Shown in pieces: positions 23,790-38,087 of a stretch of DNA of 64,000 bases (the stretch's first letter is position 1; every line of letters starts with the position of its first letter). Origin of the DNA: Augochlora pura (Eukaryota; Arthropoda; Insecta; Hymenoptera; Halictidae). The translations under genes were made by a program, and so were the position numbers. The DNA is taken from positions 10,602,001 through 10,666,000 of the forward strand of contig NC_135773.1 of NCBI RefSeq assembly GCF_028453695.1. The letters are read 5' to 3'. The notes beneath the pieces were generated by a model that was not told where the DNA came from, searched no databases, and saw only the letters and a list, made by a program, of their open reading frames with translations.

Positions 23790-26700
23790 AACACGTTACG
23801 ATCTTGCAGCTTTTATGGTCACCGGTGCGACAGTTGACGTATTACACGACAGCGTTACGCGACAGCAGATGAGTTTGGTAGCCGATCGGCTATCTCAGCC
23901 AATCCCTCTTAAGTCGTGCGGTTCCTCGGTCCTGAATCGCGTTTTCCGGGGTGAGCATTTCGCGCGCCGGGCGATCGGTCGTGCGGTCGTTATCAGAGAT
24001 GGAGATTGGCCCCGCGCGCGTCGAGTTGACAATGTTATGGATCACCGGGGTGCGTGCCCGTGCCTTGTACGCCCGTGCGTAGCCGCGTGCGTGTAGAGCA
24101 ATGAATGTGCGTGCTCCTCGGCGGTCGTGTAAGCCGTTCGCGTATAACGGGCCGGTCGCGCGTCCCCTTTCGTCCTTCCTCGAGCGGCTCCTCCTACGCC
24201 TCCGGATCCCTTTTAGGAGCAGGGTGCCGCCACTAGGTCAAACGGAACGAACACGCACGATATATCTTGCGACACGGGGCCGCGGAACGGATCGCCGTTG
24301 GAAGCTTGGAAATTAGTTCTTTGCCTCGTGATCCCGGTGGACACGCTGCTGGAACACAGAGCTCCTTCTGGGATCGATCCTACCGATCCAGAACGAATCG
24401 ACCGGCCCTGTAAACTCGCCGGCTTTACGAGGGCCACCGGTTGTTTTCGAATGTCACGCGGTTCAGCGGTTCGAGGAAATCGTATTGCTTCGAGAATGGG
24501 TCCTCCCGCGGCTGCCAGGGCCACTCGACTGGCGCTCGACGCCATTCGTCGGTGGTGTCGCAAGTCGAAAAAAGGAAATTGACTTCTATATTTAGCTTCT
24601 CGTGTCCCCTACTCCCTTGCAATCGGAGCGCTAATTAGCCCGAGGAACTCTCGAGCATCCTTCATGCAAGTATACGGTCCTCCTTCTCAATTCCGAGTAC
24701 CTCCATTGTGGTCCTCCCTTACCGGCGTTATCTTTGTCTCGTGTTCTCGTGCACCTCTCCCACTGGCACTCCCCGATCGAGTATATTCAGACGTGTTCTT
24801 CGCCGTTTGTCAATCTCCTTCGGGAAAAAAGAAACGGCGGACTTCGATTGCTTATTGTCACCGCCCATGTATTCCGGCTCGATCTAGAGAAGTCGCATGA
24901 GTTCGAAGAGGCGGATTGATTTTCAGGTTCTGTGGGAACGAGCTTTTGACACGTTGACGAACCAACGATCATAGAGATACGAAAGTGAAGTGTTTCGGAT
25001 GGTGGAACAAATGCTGAAAGGTCGCTCTTTTGATCCTCGTAGATGATGTTTGCATTTGGTACAGTTGGCATGGCTGCACCGCTGGTTGCATATCTAGAGA
25101 AATAATTGTCCATTGTACTCGTAGTCGTTAATTCGTTTTAGAGACGTATAAAAATTATGGATCGAAGCTTTGAGCACAAAAAATTAATAATCGCATTTTA
25201 ATAATATTTTTGTCGATTTAATAGAAAGTTTCTATGCCTTGAAGAGATATATTATTCGTCAGATTTTGTACGTTTCATCACGGCGTTCATGTGCAACCTA
25301 TATTTTATGTTGAACATTACCGTTCATTTCGCAGCGTTGTCTACCTTACTCCGTCACAAACTAATATTTATGTTTTGTTTAATGATCATAAATCCCGTCT
25401 GTTTTAATTTTATGCTGTATGCATCCGTGCAGCGCAATTTTTCGCAAGAATGTAGAATCAAGTTAGAAATTTTACAATACTTTACAATCATTTAATTACC
25501 TATTTCGTTGCCAACCGGAAGGTAAACTTATTTGATGGCATCGTTGACGAATAGCGAGCAAACAAATGCCACTGATAAGAATATTCGAAAAGCTAAGGTA
25601 GACGAGAGTTGATGGAATGTATGGTAAAAAGGTGCTGCTAAAAAAACTGATGAATGCCGGCCTGAAAGATAACCGCAGCGAAATAATGCCAGATTTCCAA
25701 GGCGTCGATTGCACGATAGCAGAAAGTGGATTCCAGCAGCTTCCCAGATAACAGCGCGGCACCGCGAGAACTATACTTTCGCCGTCGTGGTGTTTCCATC
25801 GCAGTGTGTCACCGTCGGCTCGCATTCGACCCTCGTGCACTTGCACATGCACGTAGCGCTCCACTTACAAACGCCGGCCATTCACCATTGTTATATTACT
25901 TGCTAACACGACATTAATACATCGGCCGGAGAATTATGGGGCCGCGGCATGGCAGTGGCGAAGGAAGGCGGGAAGGTCGGGCCGGGCCGGGACTTTGAAA
26001 AATCGTCTCACGAGCTAAAAGCATCAGAGATTAAAATTAAATCCGGCCGCGCGTCGCTTTCCCCGATGCATCCCCTCGCCTGTGCGTGCCCGCGCCACCG
26101 GCCCCACTCTCCTCCACCCCCGCAGTTTTCCATAGACGGGGTGAGCCTCTCCGAGCCGGCGATTTTTTGTTGATAATTAAACGACGATAAATTACGCCCC
26201 GCTAATCTCGCCCCATCGAATTCCAAAGCGAGAATTTTTCGCCGAATATTTCAATTTAATCTCCGCTCCGCTTCCTACCCCTTTTCCTGCTGCTCCTTCG
26301 CGTGTTCGTAAATTCTTGCGGAAAAAACGACGATCGCCGCGCAGCGCCGCGCCACGCCGGAAGAAAATTAGTTCCTCAAATGCCGGCTAATTTAATTGGC
26401 AGGGAATTCCGGGCACGCGGCCGTTCGATTAACTCGATACTGATTGATGAGCTTCCGGAGCTTGTACATCGGTTATTTTAGATTGCGTTATTGGCTTCGC
26501 TCGCTAAACCGCACGGCCATTTCGAGTTTTCCCTATACTTTATCTTCCGCTGCCACGGCGCAGCATTGAACAGGGGTTCGAGCCCCGATACGCTCGCATT
26601 AACTTCTCGTATACCTAAATAATTTTTTGTTGCAAATATATATTTTAGTATGGCATATTTTTCGAATTTTTCTAAAATACCTAGATAACTCAGAAATTAC

Positions 26701-27050
26701 GATTTCTTTCACAGTTACGTTGATTGAAAGAACCAGACAATTATTTCCCGTATTTTATGAACGTCCATTTATTTTGATAACAGAAGGATCAAATTCTATT
26801 TTGTTTTACAAGAAATGGATAACATTTATGTATTTAGTAGATTATGTATGAACTTCTCGACACGAGACAGACATGTTGTTATATTTGAAGGAATTATTGT
26901 TATATTTGAAGGATTGTTAGTTCTGCAAAAACTGCGAAGGATCGTTTTATTGTTACTGTGGGAATGTACAATATAAAAATAAATAGCAACTCTTCCAGAA
27001 TAATTTTAATTATGAAATATCGTAGCAATAAACCTTTGGTGGACTAGCAG
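23790..27050. other. GC-rich stretch, no recognised gene
   Basis: Mostly CpG-rich from 23790 to 26600 with an AT-rich interval at 25130-25490, then AT-rich. Long opposing frames at 24213-24582 overlap on both strands and have no domains. A lone B-box-like GGGGTTCGAGCCCC at 26573-26586 lacks an A box. Confidence 0.5.
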
Positions 27051-30000
27051 GAACACAACATAAGATCAGATATTACGTTTTGAACATGAAAATTAATATA
27101 TCTGGTCCCGTTAGATTTATTGTTAGTCGATCACGATTTGATTTGCTTCGGTTGCATCTACGACGCCGTTGTTTCGAAGGGATTTCGATTGATCTTTTCG
27201 CAAGGGAGTGCCGGGGAGGTTTTTGACAGGTGCGGCCCGGAGTTGTTCCGAATTTAATTACGGCATCGCGGTTGGCTTTTTAGGCGGGCTACCGGGCCGA
27301 ATTTACTAAGCCGAAATTGCCAATTCGTCCGGCCTGCGGAAGCCGAAGCGCGCGGCCCGATAATTGAAATGCATTTTTCTGTCGGCCGGAAAGCACCGTG
27401 AACCAGTGTATTTAACATGGCGACCTTTTTTCTCGTGCCAGTAACACAGACACCGGTCGCGCGCAGTCTTTTATCCCAATTTCGCGTGCTAAAAGCCACT
27501 GCAGTCGGACGGCCACGCACACAACCGCCCGGCTCAAAGAGCACGGCCACATTTTCGCGATGAATATTAAACTTCGATTTTTTTGGCCGGCTGTGCGTTA
27601 TTCTTTCGCTTTTTACTCGCTGGTTCAGCGAATATTTTCCACGGTCGAAGATATCTCGTCGATTCGGGACACCCGGTACGTGCATCGATCTCTTCGCTGC
27701 AGGTCCCTACGGTTATCGTCTGTGCTGGACCTGCACAGTTTTCCGCTGCATCAACGGAGGTGGCGCTAGCATGCCATTTCTTGGAAAAGGGAGGAAAAGA
27801 TATTCATTTAAATAATTGATAGTAGCGTGGATTATTACTGAACAGGGGGTCATTAAATACGGTGGAACCGGTAGCATTAATCTGGTTGACATAGACGGGG
27901 CAATCTTCGAATTGAACACTTATAATAATGAAAACTATGTTTCAATAACGACTCGAGGCTTCTGCATATTAATGAATAAATTGCAGATTTTGTGTGCGCA
28001 CGATAAAAAGATAAATGGTATATAAAATTATAGATATATTATTTTGTATATACTGAAATTATTAGGAACAGAAGTAAATTTTTATGTAACTTCGATTTCT
28101 ATTAATTGACACAGGACATTCTTTATTTGCACGATAGCTATTATATTATTATTTAGGTAATTACAATTAAATATAAAGTATCGATTGCTTAACAATTATT
28201 ACAATACCATGCACGTTATGTCAGTTACCACTACAGCACATTTTATCGTCAAATTCATATAAAATGATAAGAAGCTTTTAGACATTGTACGAAAGACAAT
28301 AGATCATTTCGACGGTAGCTTTGACAGCTGATTCATTGTTTCGCCGGCGAAGAAGTTCCCGGTAATTGAACATTGCGGCTCGGCAGAATGCATTCCAGTG
28401 TTTTCGTATTAGCAATCGCAAGACGTTGAGCAACCCGGCGGAAACCGGCGAACAAGTGCCATTCGGTGGAATCTTTGTATTTCGAGGGCGTCTCGAGTAT
28501 TTGTCAAAGCAGAACGGTTTCGAGACGACGCTTGTCACGGAATTCGATTAATCCAAAACCCATGATAATTGCAACAGCCGCCGCTCCCGCTAGTCTACCG
28601 GCTGCAGAATCTGTTCGATGAGCCATTAAGAGGCGAGTCGAGCATCGATTGCAGAGGAAGATACTGTTCTTCCTTCCAATTCCAACGTTTCCGTAATTGC
28701 CAGTTCCTGTCGGTGAATCTTGCTGAACGACGCGCCGGCCTGGGAAAGGTGTGGGAGGAGGAGGACGGGGGACGGCGACGGCGGCGGCGGGGGTTCGGAA
28801 GATCGAGAGATCAGCCGCGTGAGAAGCGAAAAGAAGAGATCGGAGGGGAGACGGAGACGGACTAATCCCTTAAGATGATCCGGCGCGAAAACAAATTAAA
28901 GATGATAATGCTCGGATAATGGGTTTTTGAGCATCGGCCTGCTTCTGACTTCTCGTCGAACAGGCAATTTCGGTTTTCGTGGCTGCGATTCGGCGTACCT
29001 ACAACAGAGACACATAGAGGAAGAGAGCGGTTCGGCGAACGCCGGGATGAAGAAAAAAAGGGGGAAAACGTGGAAACGAAATTGCCGGGGGATGATAAAG
29101 AGGAAGACACACCCCACCGTTTCGCCGGAGACAAATATTATTGAGACGAGACTAATCGTCCGAAACGAATCTGCGCCGGTTCTTGGCGTACCAATTCGCC
29201 TGTTGGTACCACCCTCTTCGTGAAGTCCTCGAGACTCTTCGTCGCCGCATCGGCGCATCGCAAATCTTTTGATGACTCTGCGCTACACGATTGTCAATTT
29301 TCTCAATCGTAGACAAAATTCACGTTTTATAAATTGTCTGCATCGACTGTGAGGGAATTAATTTCTTCCATTAATAAATAATTTAATAGCAATATTAACC
29401 TCTTTTAGACGTTTCTTTTATTCTTTTTTTCCTCTATTCATTTTTATCGTAAATGCATGAAATTGTTAGGGATCGCGTGACTCGTAAAATCTGTGTTTTT
29501 TACTAGGTTTGAAATTAACCCTTATAGGGATGTTCCGCCTCAATAGATCGCCACATGAATTTGATTAATATTCTTCTAGTTAATAAAAGAATCCGATCAA
29601 AATACAATCAGGGACAATATTAATAGTGGAAATGCTAGGCTCGGGACCAGGCCGTGCAATACACTCACGACGGCTTTATTTCGATTCTTCGGTTTCTGGT
29701 TTCGCAGAAGATAGCATTCTCGAGGGGTGCATCGAGAATGCGGCCGGGGGGTTTGAGCGATCAGGCCAAGATTCCCTTGCGGACCGACACCTATTCAGAC
29801 GCGAAGGGGGCTTGCCAGAGGCGATGGCAGTTGCCGCCAAAAATATCTCAACTATTCAGGCCCATTAGCGACGAAACTACCGAAATTCCGATATGATCCC
29901 TCGGCCTGCACAGACCCGGGACAATCAGCGTGTGAGTTTTTCTCGCCGAGCTCATGCCACGACGTCAGATAACACGCTCCCACGATCTAACAAAATTCGG

Positions 30001-30283
30001 TGGCCGAGGGGAACGGGAAACCGTGATCCACGTTCTTCTGGAATCGTGTTAATCTCCTCGGTCTGCCAATATCCGACGCTACCCTAACCGTGACGCGATT
30101 TATACGGTTCTTATAGTCTTTGTCGAGGTTTCTTTTCTTGGCGTCCGTTGGACGTTGTTTCCTCGTCGGAGACGTATTAGCAACCGAATCGATTAAGTCC
30201 ATCAAACAGACGCTACAGAAAAGTGGTGTGTGTTGCTTTTTAAATATTCCTTCGAAGTATAAAAATAAATACAAATTACTACA
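27051..30283. other. Alternating GC islands and AT-rich DNA
   Basis: GC islands at 27120-27780, 28310-29290 and 29620-30110, with AT-rich intervals. Part of the middle island (28740-28860 on plus) is purine-rich with GGC/GAC runs. The minus frame at 28278-28538 has balanced composition but starts at GTG and matches nothing I know. Confidence 0.5.
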
Positions 30284-30480
30284 TACAGAGTGTTTCGTCC
30301 AAGTACAGTGAAATATCTCGGAATGGATTGAAGCTACGAAAGAAATGTTTACACAAAGATTGTTTAGTGTAAAACGATTTTTTACATAATAGCAGCAATC
30401 TTTTCATTTAGATAATGGTGGAGGATATTTCTAGGTTAACTTGATTTTTTAAAATCAGGGTATATATTTTCTTATTCGAA
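30284..30480 (+). mobile_element. Possible old interspersed repeat remnant
   Basis: Begins ACAGAGTGTTTCGTCCAAGT followed by GTGAAATATCTCGGAATGG, which resembles the ACAGGGTGT-type end of arthropod interspersed repeats. No second copy in this window confirms it, so limits and identity are tentative. Confidence 0.35.
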
Positions 30481-32698
30481 TTTTGTCTGTATATAGATTT
30501 ACATCTAATAAGTTTTTCCATAATATATCATCATTTTGTCGTACCGATATTTTCTAAGTGTTGTATGTACTTTGTTCTGTCTAGAAACGTAATTTTTATT
30601 CTTCTTCTGTCTAGTCCTTTTCTTCAAAACGAATTTTCAAGTTTGAAATAGCATAATTTTTAGAGTATCTTCTTTATCTTAGCGTTGCAACATCATTGTT
30701 CTTTGAAAAAAGGCAAGGACCTAATTAAAGGTCCTATTTATTAGGTTTACGATGGCTTGAACTCGCGACGGTCTTTTTTTCGGCAACAAAATAATTACTG
30801 CGCTTCGGTAGAATTGTGTTAAGCACACCTCATTGAGAGCATTTTTCCTTGGTTTATGACAGGCTCGCCAGCTCGCGCCGTTTCGGTCACTCGCTTGGGA
30901 TTTCTCACTACCCGCGGCACTACGTGCCACGTGCCCCTTTTTCTCCGCTTTCCATTTCGCTACTAGCCTTCAGAGATTATAAGAAAGCAGCAACAATTCT
31001 TCCAGTGCTTAGTCGTTCTTGGTCTTTTCTTACACGCTCTTAGTCGATGTTAGTCGTTTTTCTTTTTCTTCAGCTCCTTTCCCAATCGCACTCAGTCTTG
31101 TTTTAGACGCTCTCGGTCTGTGCTAGTCGTTCGACACTTACTTTCAGTCTTTTTTAGTTTCTTCCTCCCCCCCTTTCTCTTCCTGTAAGCTCAATCAGTT
31201 GGCTCAGTTTCACTCAGTCTGTCACAGCGTGTTCTACTCTCGGTCAGTCGGTCAGTTTATTCTCTTTCAATTTGTCAAGGATCGATTGGAACATCCTTGC
31301 AACTCCAATCTTGTACAGTTTAGCTATACATATTATAAATATAGTATCAATTTAGCAAACAGCTGTTTCTATTTAATTATATGGACAGCGGTACCAACCA
31401 ACCTCGTCGCTCATTATAATCGCTGTTATAATCCGAAAGGTATTTTTGAATCGTGGGATTTCGATACCGGGAGCTAATCACCTACAAATTAGATGACAAG
31501 ACTTTTCCTTCAAGTTCGTCACGTGTATTACAAAGAAAAGATTAGAGAAAATAAACTAGTACCGTTTTCATCTGAATGATAATAAATTTTTGTACAAAGT
31601 AATCTAATCGCAACACCGGTCGAGTGTCTCAATCCGAGAACGCGATACAAATTCCATTACAGTCAAGCGCCTTGCAGCGTTAGATGCGGAAAAGGGTTAA
31701 ATACATTACGCGCGCTATCTTGTCGCGGAATAGCCGTTTGACCACTTCCGTGCAAGCCAGCCGCGGATACGAGCGCCGCGACAATCCTCGCGAACACCTG
31801 CGGAACCGACGAAATCGCGGTTGCAACGCGGGGCACCGTTAACGAGCGAGAATTAAAAACAATACACGGAAGCCGGACAAAAGCGTTTCGCTCCGAGACC
31901 GGCGGATGTAACCGTTGCACCGAGTCGAATAATTAACGATCAACGGATTACTCGTACTCGTACGGGAACGTTTGCCGGGCGCAATTAAGACGACAACACC
32001 CGCGCGACGATTCAGACAATGAAGTCTGGCGGAGCGGAGCGAGCGCGGAGAAATTCCGCGCCGCCGGGGCTGGACGCATTGACGCGTCGAGTGGCTACGT
32101 GTGACGCATTAAAACGTTCTCCCGAAGCGGGCGGCGTGCCCGACGAACCGCGCGTCGATCCGCGTCCACGGTGAAAAAAATATTTTATTCCGGCGTTCCC
32201 GTCGCAGCCGGGAAGATCTACTGCGAGTTTTCCCGGCAGCGGTCGAGAGCAGGACGGAAAAGGTGCGCGCACGTTTCTCTCTATCTTCTCTTTCCCTTTC
32301 TCTCCTATATTTTCCCTTTCTTTCTATATATATATGTGGTGTTTGTATGTGTGCGAGTGCGAGCGGTGGCGGGGGGATTGAAAAAAAGCCGAGCCGAGCC
32401 GGACCAGCCTTTTGATATTCATTATCGGTGGCAGGTTGTCAGCGAACGAAACATAATTACGCCGCCGGTTGATCCACGGGCTGGCTGCGCTGACGGCTTC
32501 CTCCGCGCGTATCCTGTCCGACCGGTATCTCCCTCTTTGCCAGAAAATTATATTCATATTTGGGGGATTACGTCGACGATCCCCCTGGATCAGGAACCTT
32601 AAAGGGACGTGCTCGCCGTGCTAATTATTTTCCGGCGGCCTTCCTGCTCAGATTGAATTTCACCGCTGCGGACACGAGGCCAAGATGATGGAAATTGC
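30481..32698. other. Mosaic stretch, no recognised gene
   Basis: AT-rich to 30700. From 31005 to 31255 the plus strand has loosely repeated TTAGTC and CTCAGTC motifs in a pyrimidine-rich context. From 31620 to 32600 it is CpG-rich. A six-base inverted pair GGACCT/AGGTCC lies at 30717-30734. No gene is supported. Confidence 0.5.
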
Positions 32699-32743
<45 letters not shown>

Positions 32744-32755
32744 GCTCTCTCTCTC
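32699..32755 (+). repeat. (CT)n microsatellite
   Basis: About 16 uninterrupted CT units and then an interrupted tail. It lies in a GC-rich island. Confidence 0.95.
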
Positions 32756-33580
32756 TACGGCTCCTGGGTCGCCGTCTCAGAGTCCGTGCTAATTAGTCCG
32801 CCCGGTCGGTCCTTCGACCGCGGCACCGTCCGGCAAACATTCGAACAATCAGCGGAAATTCGATAAGCCTGTAAAGATTCGCTGTTGTTCGGGGAAATTC
32901 TATTTACGCGGCCTCGAAGGGGACAATGGAAATTAGCTTAAACCACGGGTAATTAGCGATCCTTGGCGGTGTCGGGATACGAGCGAGTATGAAGAGGGTC
33001 AAAAATGACCTTGGACCCAAGTCAACCGCCAATAGCCCATTCGATGGCTTCTCGAGGGAAAAAGTTTTGTACCCAGTTTCCAAGCCTCTCTGCCGGAAGA
33101 TCGTAGTTACCGGGAAAATTGGGTTATCGGCTTTCGGCTTATTTTCCTCATTTGTTCGCCGGAGTTCCGGGAAAATCTTTCCACGCAAATCCTCGTTATT
33201 AATGATTAAACCGTGAAAAACGCTATCGTGATTTTTCGCTGAAAAAATTCGTATCCTCTAATGAATCCGTAGCTGTAATGAATTTTTATGCGCGGCCGCG
33301 GATTAAATTACCGCGCGATGGAGGAAATTGTTGATTTGTAAATAATGATTATTGATTTCTCGTTCATCTTTGAGTTCCTCGGTTTAATTAATCAAGTAAC
33401 GTGATAGGAAGATAGATAGTTGATTCTAAATTAATTAATTAATTTCTTTGTGTACTTATTATAAGTTTCATTCTATATTTATTTATTTATTTATTATAAA
33501 TTCATTTATTTTAACGTGGTTGCATTAGAATTATCGATAATAAAATAATGGTATGAGACAATGCTACAACATTGCGTTGT
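32756..33580. other. GC-rich then AT-rich DNA
   Basis: CpG-rich to 33320, then AT-rich with a (TTTA)n run at about 33476-33495. No gene is seen. Confidence 0.5.
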
Positions 33581-33601
33581 CTGAGCGATGAAATCGCTCA
33601 G
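33581..33601. repeat. Perfect 9-bp hairpin
   Basis: CTGAGCGAT, loop GAA, ATCGCTCAG. The tightest perfect stem noticed in the window. It lies 53 bases before the transposon end at 33654 and could be part of older element structure. Confidence 0.55.
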
Positions 33602-33653
33602 AATAAATCGTATTTAGGATAACCTAAAAAGTTATTCTATAGAAGAATCGATT

Positions 33654-33865
33654 ATACAGGGTGTCCCGGAAATCAGTAGTACAACTTGGCAGGGGGGTGA
33701 TACTACATAAAAAAGGAAGAAAATATTTTGGTATATCATTTTTTCATCCGGTGCTCCGTTTTCGTGATAATCCACTTCAAAGTTTGTTCAACTTGTGAAC
33801 CATTTAATACAATTTGCTTGTCTCTGTCCGTGAGAGTGTTTACAAACCGAGAGTTCTTAAAGTTG
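33654..33865 (+). mobile_element. Diverged transposable element remnant, copy 2
   Basis: Starts TACAGGGTGTCCCGGAAAT and is homologous to the minus-strand copy at 8300-8530. Shared blocks include the GGGGGTGAT/TACTACAT segment, the TTTTTTCAT segment, CGTTTTCG, and a TCTCTGTCCG block further in. The two copies lie in opposite orientation and differ by many substitutions and small gaps, so both are old. No coding capacity remains. Confidence 0.8.
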
Positions 33866-34161
33866 AAAATGTATGTTCGTTTCAAAATGAAATTTGTCAA
33901 TAATTGAGAGTTAGCAGATCCGTTGGTCAAAGAATGCATAAACGTCAGTCATCCGCCGCAGAATCCGTATGGTTCTGCATACGTGCTCTATCAAACGGTT
34001 CCCTCGAATCGGTCCAAAGTAAATTTCCAAGCCGCGCGCGTCTACTAGCGCGGCGGCTTAATTGGGCACCAATCGCCGAGAACCGCTTTAATAAATAAGC
34101 ACACGAAATTCTCGTTATGGAGGCGTTTCCGGCGATGCGAGAAGCTACCTAAAGCCACATT

Positions 34162-34180
34162 ACTCTCTCTCTCTCTCTCT
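34162..34180 (+). repeat. (CT)n microsatellite
   Basis: About nine CT units following AGCCACATTA in a GC-rich stretch. Confidence 0.9.
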
Positions 34181-36683
34181 TTCTCCCCTTGACTCGAAGT
34201 TTTAACTCGAACGCGACTTAATCCCACGGATAATTCGAGGCGTTTCAATCTCGACTAGCTGTTCCGCAAGTTCCGAGCGGCACGAATGGTAGGCGAACAG
34301 CCGCGGGCTGTTTCACGGTAGTTCTTGTATTTCTCCTGGAAGCGTGCGAGCCGTCCGCGGCTAATGGCTGTTATTTGGAAAATATCCTAGCAGCTCCTCC
34401 AGGGATACCCGCGCCGGAATTCCCGGCGTCTTTCTTCGGAGGCGCTCGAAAGTGGAAGTTGCGGTATCCGGCTTGTGTTTCGCCGTTCCCTCTCGAAGTC
34501 GGGCCAACTCGAAAGTAGGCTAACAATAAGCGGAGTGCCGGTTCCCGAAGTTGGAGAATGAAACCGGGAGAGGACTCTCCGCGATGGAAACGAAGGAACG
34601 AATGGCTCTCCGGTGCCGTGCGCCGGACGTCCAAGTGGAAAACTCGATGGATGGTCGGGTTTGAACAAATTGATCTGTTCAACGCGGACGTTTTTCTGTT
34701 TCAGGGTCCTGTGGACCACCCCTTTTCCTATGCATGCGCGTTCTCCTCGTTATTTACTTCTCCTTTTAATTCGTTTGTTATCGGCGCTCTCGTTTCAAGG
34801 AATATGGTATCAATCTTCTGACTGTTTCAATGAAACCAGATTTTTATGTGTAGCATTTCAGCTGAGAGATATTTTTTAGAGTGCTTCGTAGCAACTTCGA
34901 CGATTTCGTATTTGCACAGATTGAATGATTCTACTTGTGTGCGCCATCAAAGTATTTAAAGAATCATACACTATTTTATTCGCTAAAACATCGCATAATA
35001 TATGAATCTGAAAGTTGTGTTAATGGAATGATGAGAAATTTATTAACCTCTCTAAGAGATAACATTAATGAAGTGATATAATGATAATATAATAAAGATA
35101 ATAGAATGAAGTAAATGTGGTGAGTGAGTCGAATTAAATCGATAAAATCAATGAAATAAAATGAAATAATTATTGCCTTGTGCATATTTATCACAATTTG
35201 CTTTTCACATAATTTTAGAACTCTTTCTGTCACGTAAACCATATCATTTTACACGTTCTACAATTTTCACTATAATATATTTATGATACTAGTAGCCTTT
35301 CTACTATTTTTTATCACAAGTCTTGCAGTGTTTATCTAGAGATTACTACAATTTTAGCATTTTATTTGTCACAATAATTAGTTGAAGCTACTGTTCCCAT
35401 TCCTTCGCTCCTAATTCGAAGGACTCTCGAAGCTAAAGAGAATTGCACTTGGCGTGCAAGTTCGGAGAGCAGTAGCGATTTTCCAGCGACGATGTGCGCG
35501 ACTTTGCGAAAACGGTGTTCGCCGGCGAGTCCCATGGATGCAGAGTGTCAACAAATTCTTGGAAGAGTTCACGGTCTTTCAATATTCAGTGGAGAGGATA
35601 ACAAGGGCTGGAAGAAGCGCACTCGTTGTCTAGGAGTGTTCCGAGCCCGGCTACGCGATCGGGCTAGCGAACACCGCATGGGAATCGTTATTTGTATACC
35701 CCGCGAACGAGAATCTCGTTCGCCGTTGCAAGATGTCGCCGCGATTCCCCCGTTTCTTCGGATCGTTTGCTATTCGCGTGCCGGCAGCGTCCCCCCGCGA
35801 AAACGCCTTTAATAACTGCATTTATATTCCTGTCGCGTTTAAATCGACCCCGCCGGCTGCTCCACTTCGTCGAAAAGCCGCGGGCGATTCTTCGAGGATG
35901 CTCTCCTCACGTACCCGAAACACTGTGGCATCGGCCATGTATCGGAACAATATGTAAAATAATGAGGGTTCGCGAACAAACCTCGATATCTTGTTTCCTG
36001 GAACGCCGGGAGAATTTATCGCGACAGCGATGGAACTTCATTTAAATTGCACGAGAGACGCGATTCGAGGGGAATCGTGCGAGCACTCGAATGAAAAATT
36101 CTGTCCGATACTAGATTTTCAGAAACAGTTGTTTCCAAATTCAAAGAATCGGTTGTCTGATATAAAACAATCTTGAACCTGATTTTTTTTATTCGAATCA
36201 AACACTTTGAAAGACACTATTGAAAACTTTATAAACTCACTGTGCAGTTTAATTTCATTAGAAATTGTTTACCTTTGATAATGCCGCGAAGGAAAATTAA
36301 ATTTTACATTTATTGCAAGTCTGCTCAAATATAGACAGCAGGATATAATGTAAAAAATCTGCACGCCGAATCTGCAAACGTTTGCTAAAACGCCTGTGCA
36401 ACTGTTCCTCCAAGTCAATACAACAGAAAACGGACACGCGAACGAGCAGTAGCGAATAATTTTGCCGAGTCAAAAGTCTGGTTATATTCCGCCACGCGGA
36501 GAAATGTTCGAAACGCGTACAGAATATACGTTCGTTTCCTCCGGAACTTTTTGCCGGCTGTCAAAGGTCGACTACCCTTCCCGCTCTCGAATATCTCGAA
36601 CGGTGGCGAGTCACGAACGGATTTACATTTCGCAGTTTCGCGAACGTAACAAACGGCCCTCGCAAGAGAAACCGCGACTCGCG

Positions 36684-36702
36684 AGACGACGACGACGACG
36701 AC
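36684..36702 (+). repeat. (GAC)n trinucleotide repeat
   Basis: Six GAC/ACG units. The frame crossing it reads as an Arg run, which is not evidence of coding. Confidence 0.85.
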
Positions 36703-38087
36703 CCCCGTTGACGTATCGCTCGGGAGACACCTCCGAGACGAGAGGGTATCTAATTTACATTCGTATCGCCTTCCGAGATAACGCGGATAGGGCCACTGTT
36801 AGCTCGCAGCTGTCAGCCCCTAATTAGCCGTATCTTTGCGCACCGCACAGCCGAGTGATTCCGACAATTTTCGTTCTGCCGGCACCGGTGTCGTAAGATG
36901 TTTGCATTCTGTCGAAGCGTCGGCTAATTTAACATGGGACCGGCAAGCTACCCAAACGCAATTACGTTATTATTTTAACCCTTTATCGGTTAAAATTTTT
37001 TTTTTCGTAAATGACAAGCAATTTTAAACCCGTATATGCAGATTAAAAACGAATTTACCAGTTGAAACAATTTTATTATAATTATTGTACTTTGTAACTT
37101 TGTAGCAGAGAACGGCTTGCAATGTTTGCACTTCTAATTCTAATTCCTTTTTTATTTCTGTGTAATGTTGTATTTTGTTTTGGGTGTATGATATATGAAT
37201 CTGAAAATAAAAGAAAGGCCAAGCATTATATTAGATATATCGGTAAAGAGTAAGTTATAAAAAGTTATTAAATGCATGTAGAAATATGTTATTTGAAAAC
37301 AGCACAAATAGAAGCCAATGAGATCACTTCTACACGAATTATTGTATTTACGGCAACAAGACATTTCGTGTACGTTTACCTAATAACTTGGCTAGCAATG
37401 ACGTAGATGGTCGAAACAATGAGCACCTATACACTTAGTCTACGCATTGATTTAAATACATTGATCCAAATAGCAAAGAAATCAATTCGAATGCTAAAAT
37501 TATTTATGTACTCAGTTTAGTAAGAATTTTAGCACCTCGTACCAAAATAACATTTGCCCAAATAATTCTATCTAACCATTGGATAGGGACCATTGAAGCA
37601 TCCCTTCCACGGCGTCGCAAATCGTTCACAGTTGTAGAAGGATCACAGTGGGTGACCGTCGAGGATCCACACATTCGTCACAGCACAGGTTCCGCCAAGG
37701 ACCCCACCCTCCCGGAGGGATGATCATTTCGCAGGGCCGATACACACGAGCGTCTTTAAATTGCTGGAAGATATCGGGAGCGACACGCTTGTACAGCCGA
37801 CGGGACGGAGCGGTTCGGAGCGAGACGGCCAGAGGGTTCGACAACGGGCTCGTTTGAGCGTGCTAAACCGCCGAGGTTAAACCGCAGTCAGTCGTCACGG
37901 ACGAGCCTCGTAGGACCGATGCAGGGGAGAGGATTCCGATAGACAATGGGGGTGGTATCGTGGAATCGCGTCCTGGCACGCATTGTGCGGACCCCCTAAC
38001 GACGCCCGATTACTATCCCCGACGGTTCGTTTCGTGGGGTTGGGAACGGTCCTGCGATCTCTCGAATTAAGCGACGATCCTCGGTCT

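Larger units (their letters stand above)
33866..38086. other. Mosaic stretch without recognised genes
   Basis: GC islands at 33900-34850, 35400-36100, 36380-36960 and 37570 onward, AT-rich between. It contains a CT array at 34162-34180 and a GAC trinucleotide run at 36684-36702. The frames over the GC islands are Arg/Ser-rich. No gene is supported. Confidence 0.5.

Noticed and set aside
26573..26586. B-box-like GGGGTTCGAGCCCC, possible tRNA T arm
   Set aside because: With the standard seven-base loop only three base pairs form, no A box or anticodon arm lies at the right distance upstream, and no acceptor stem pairs.
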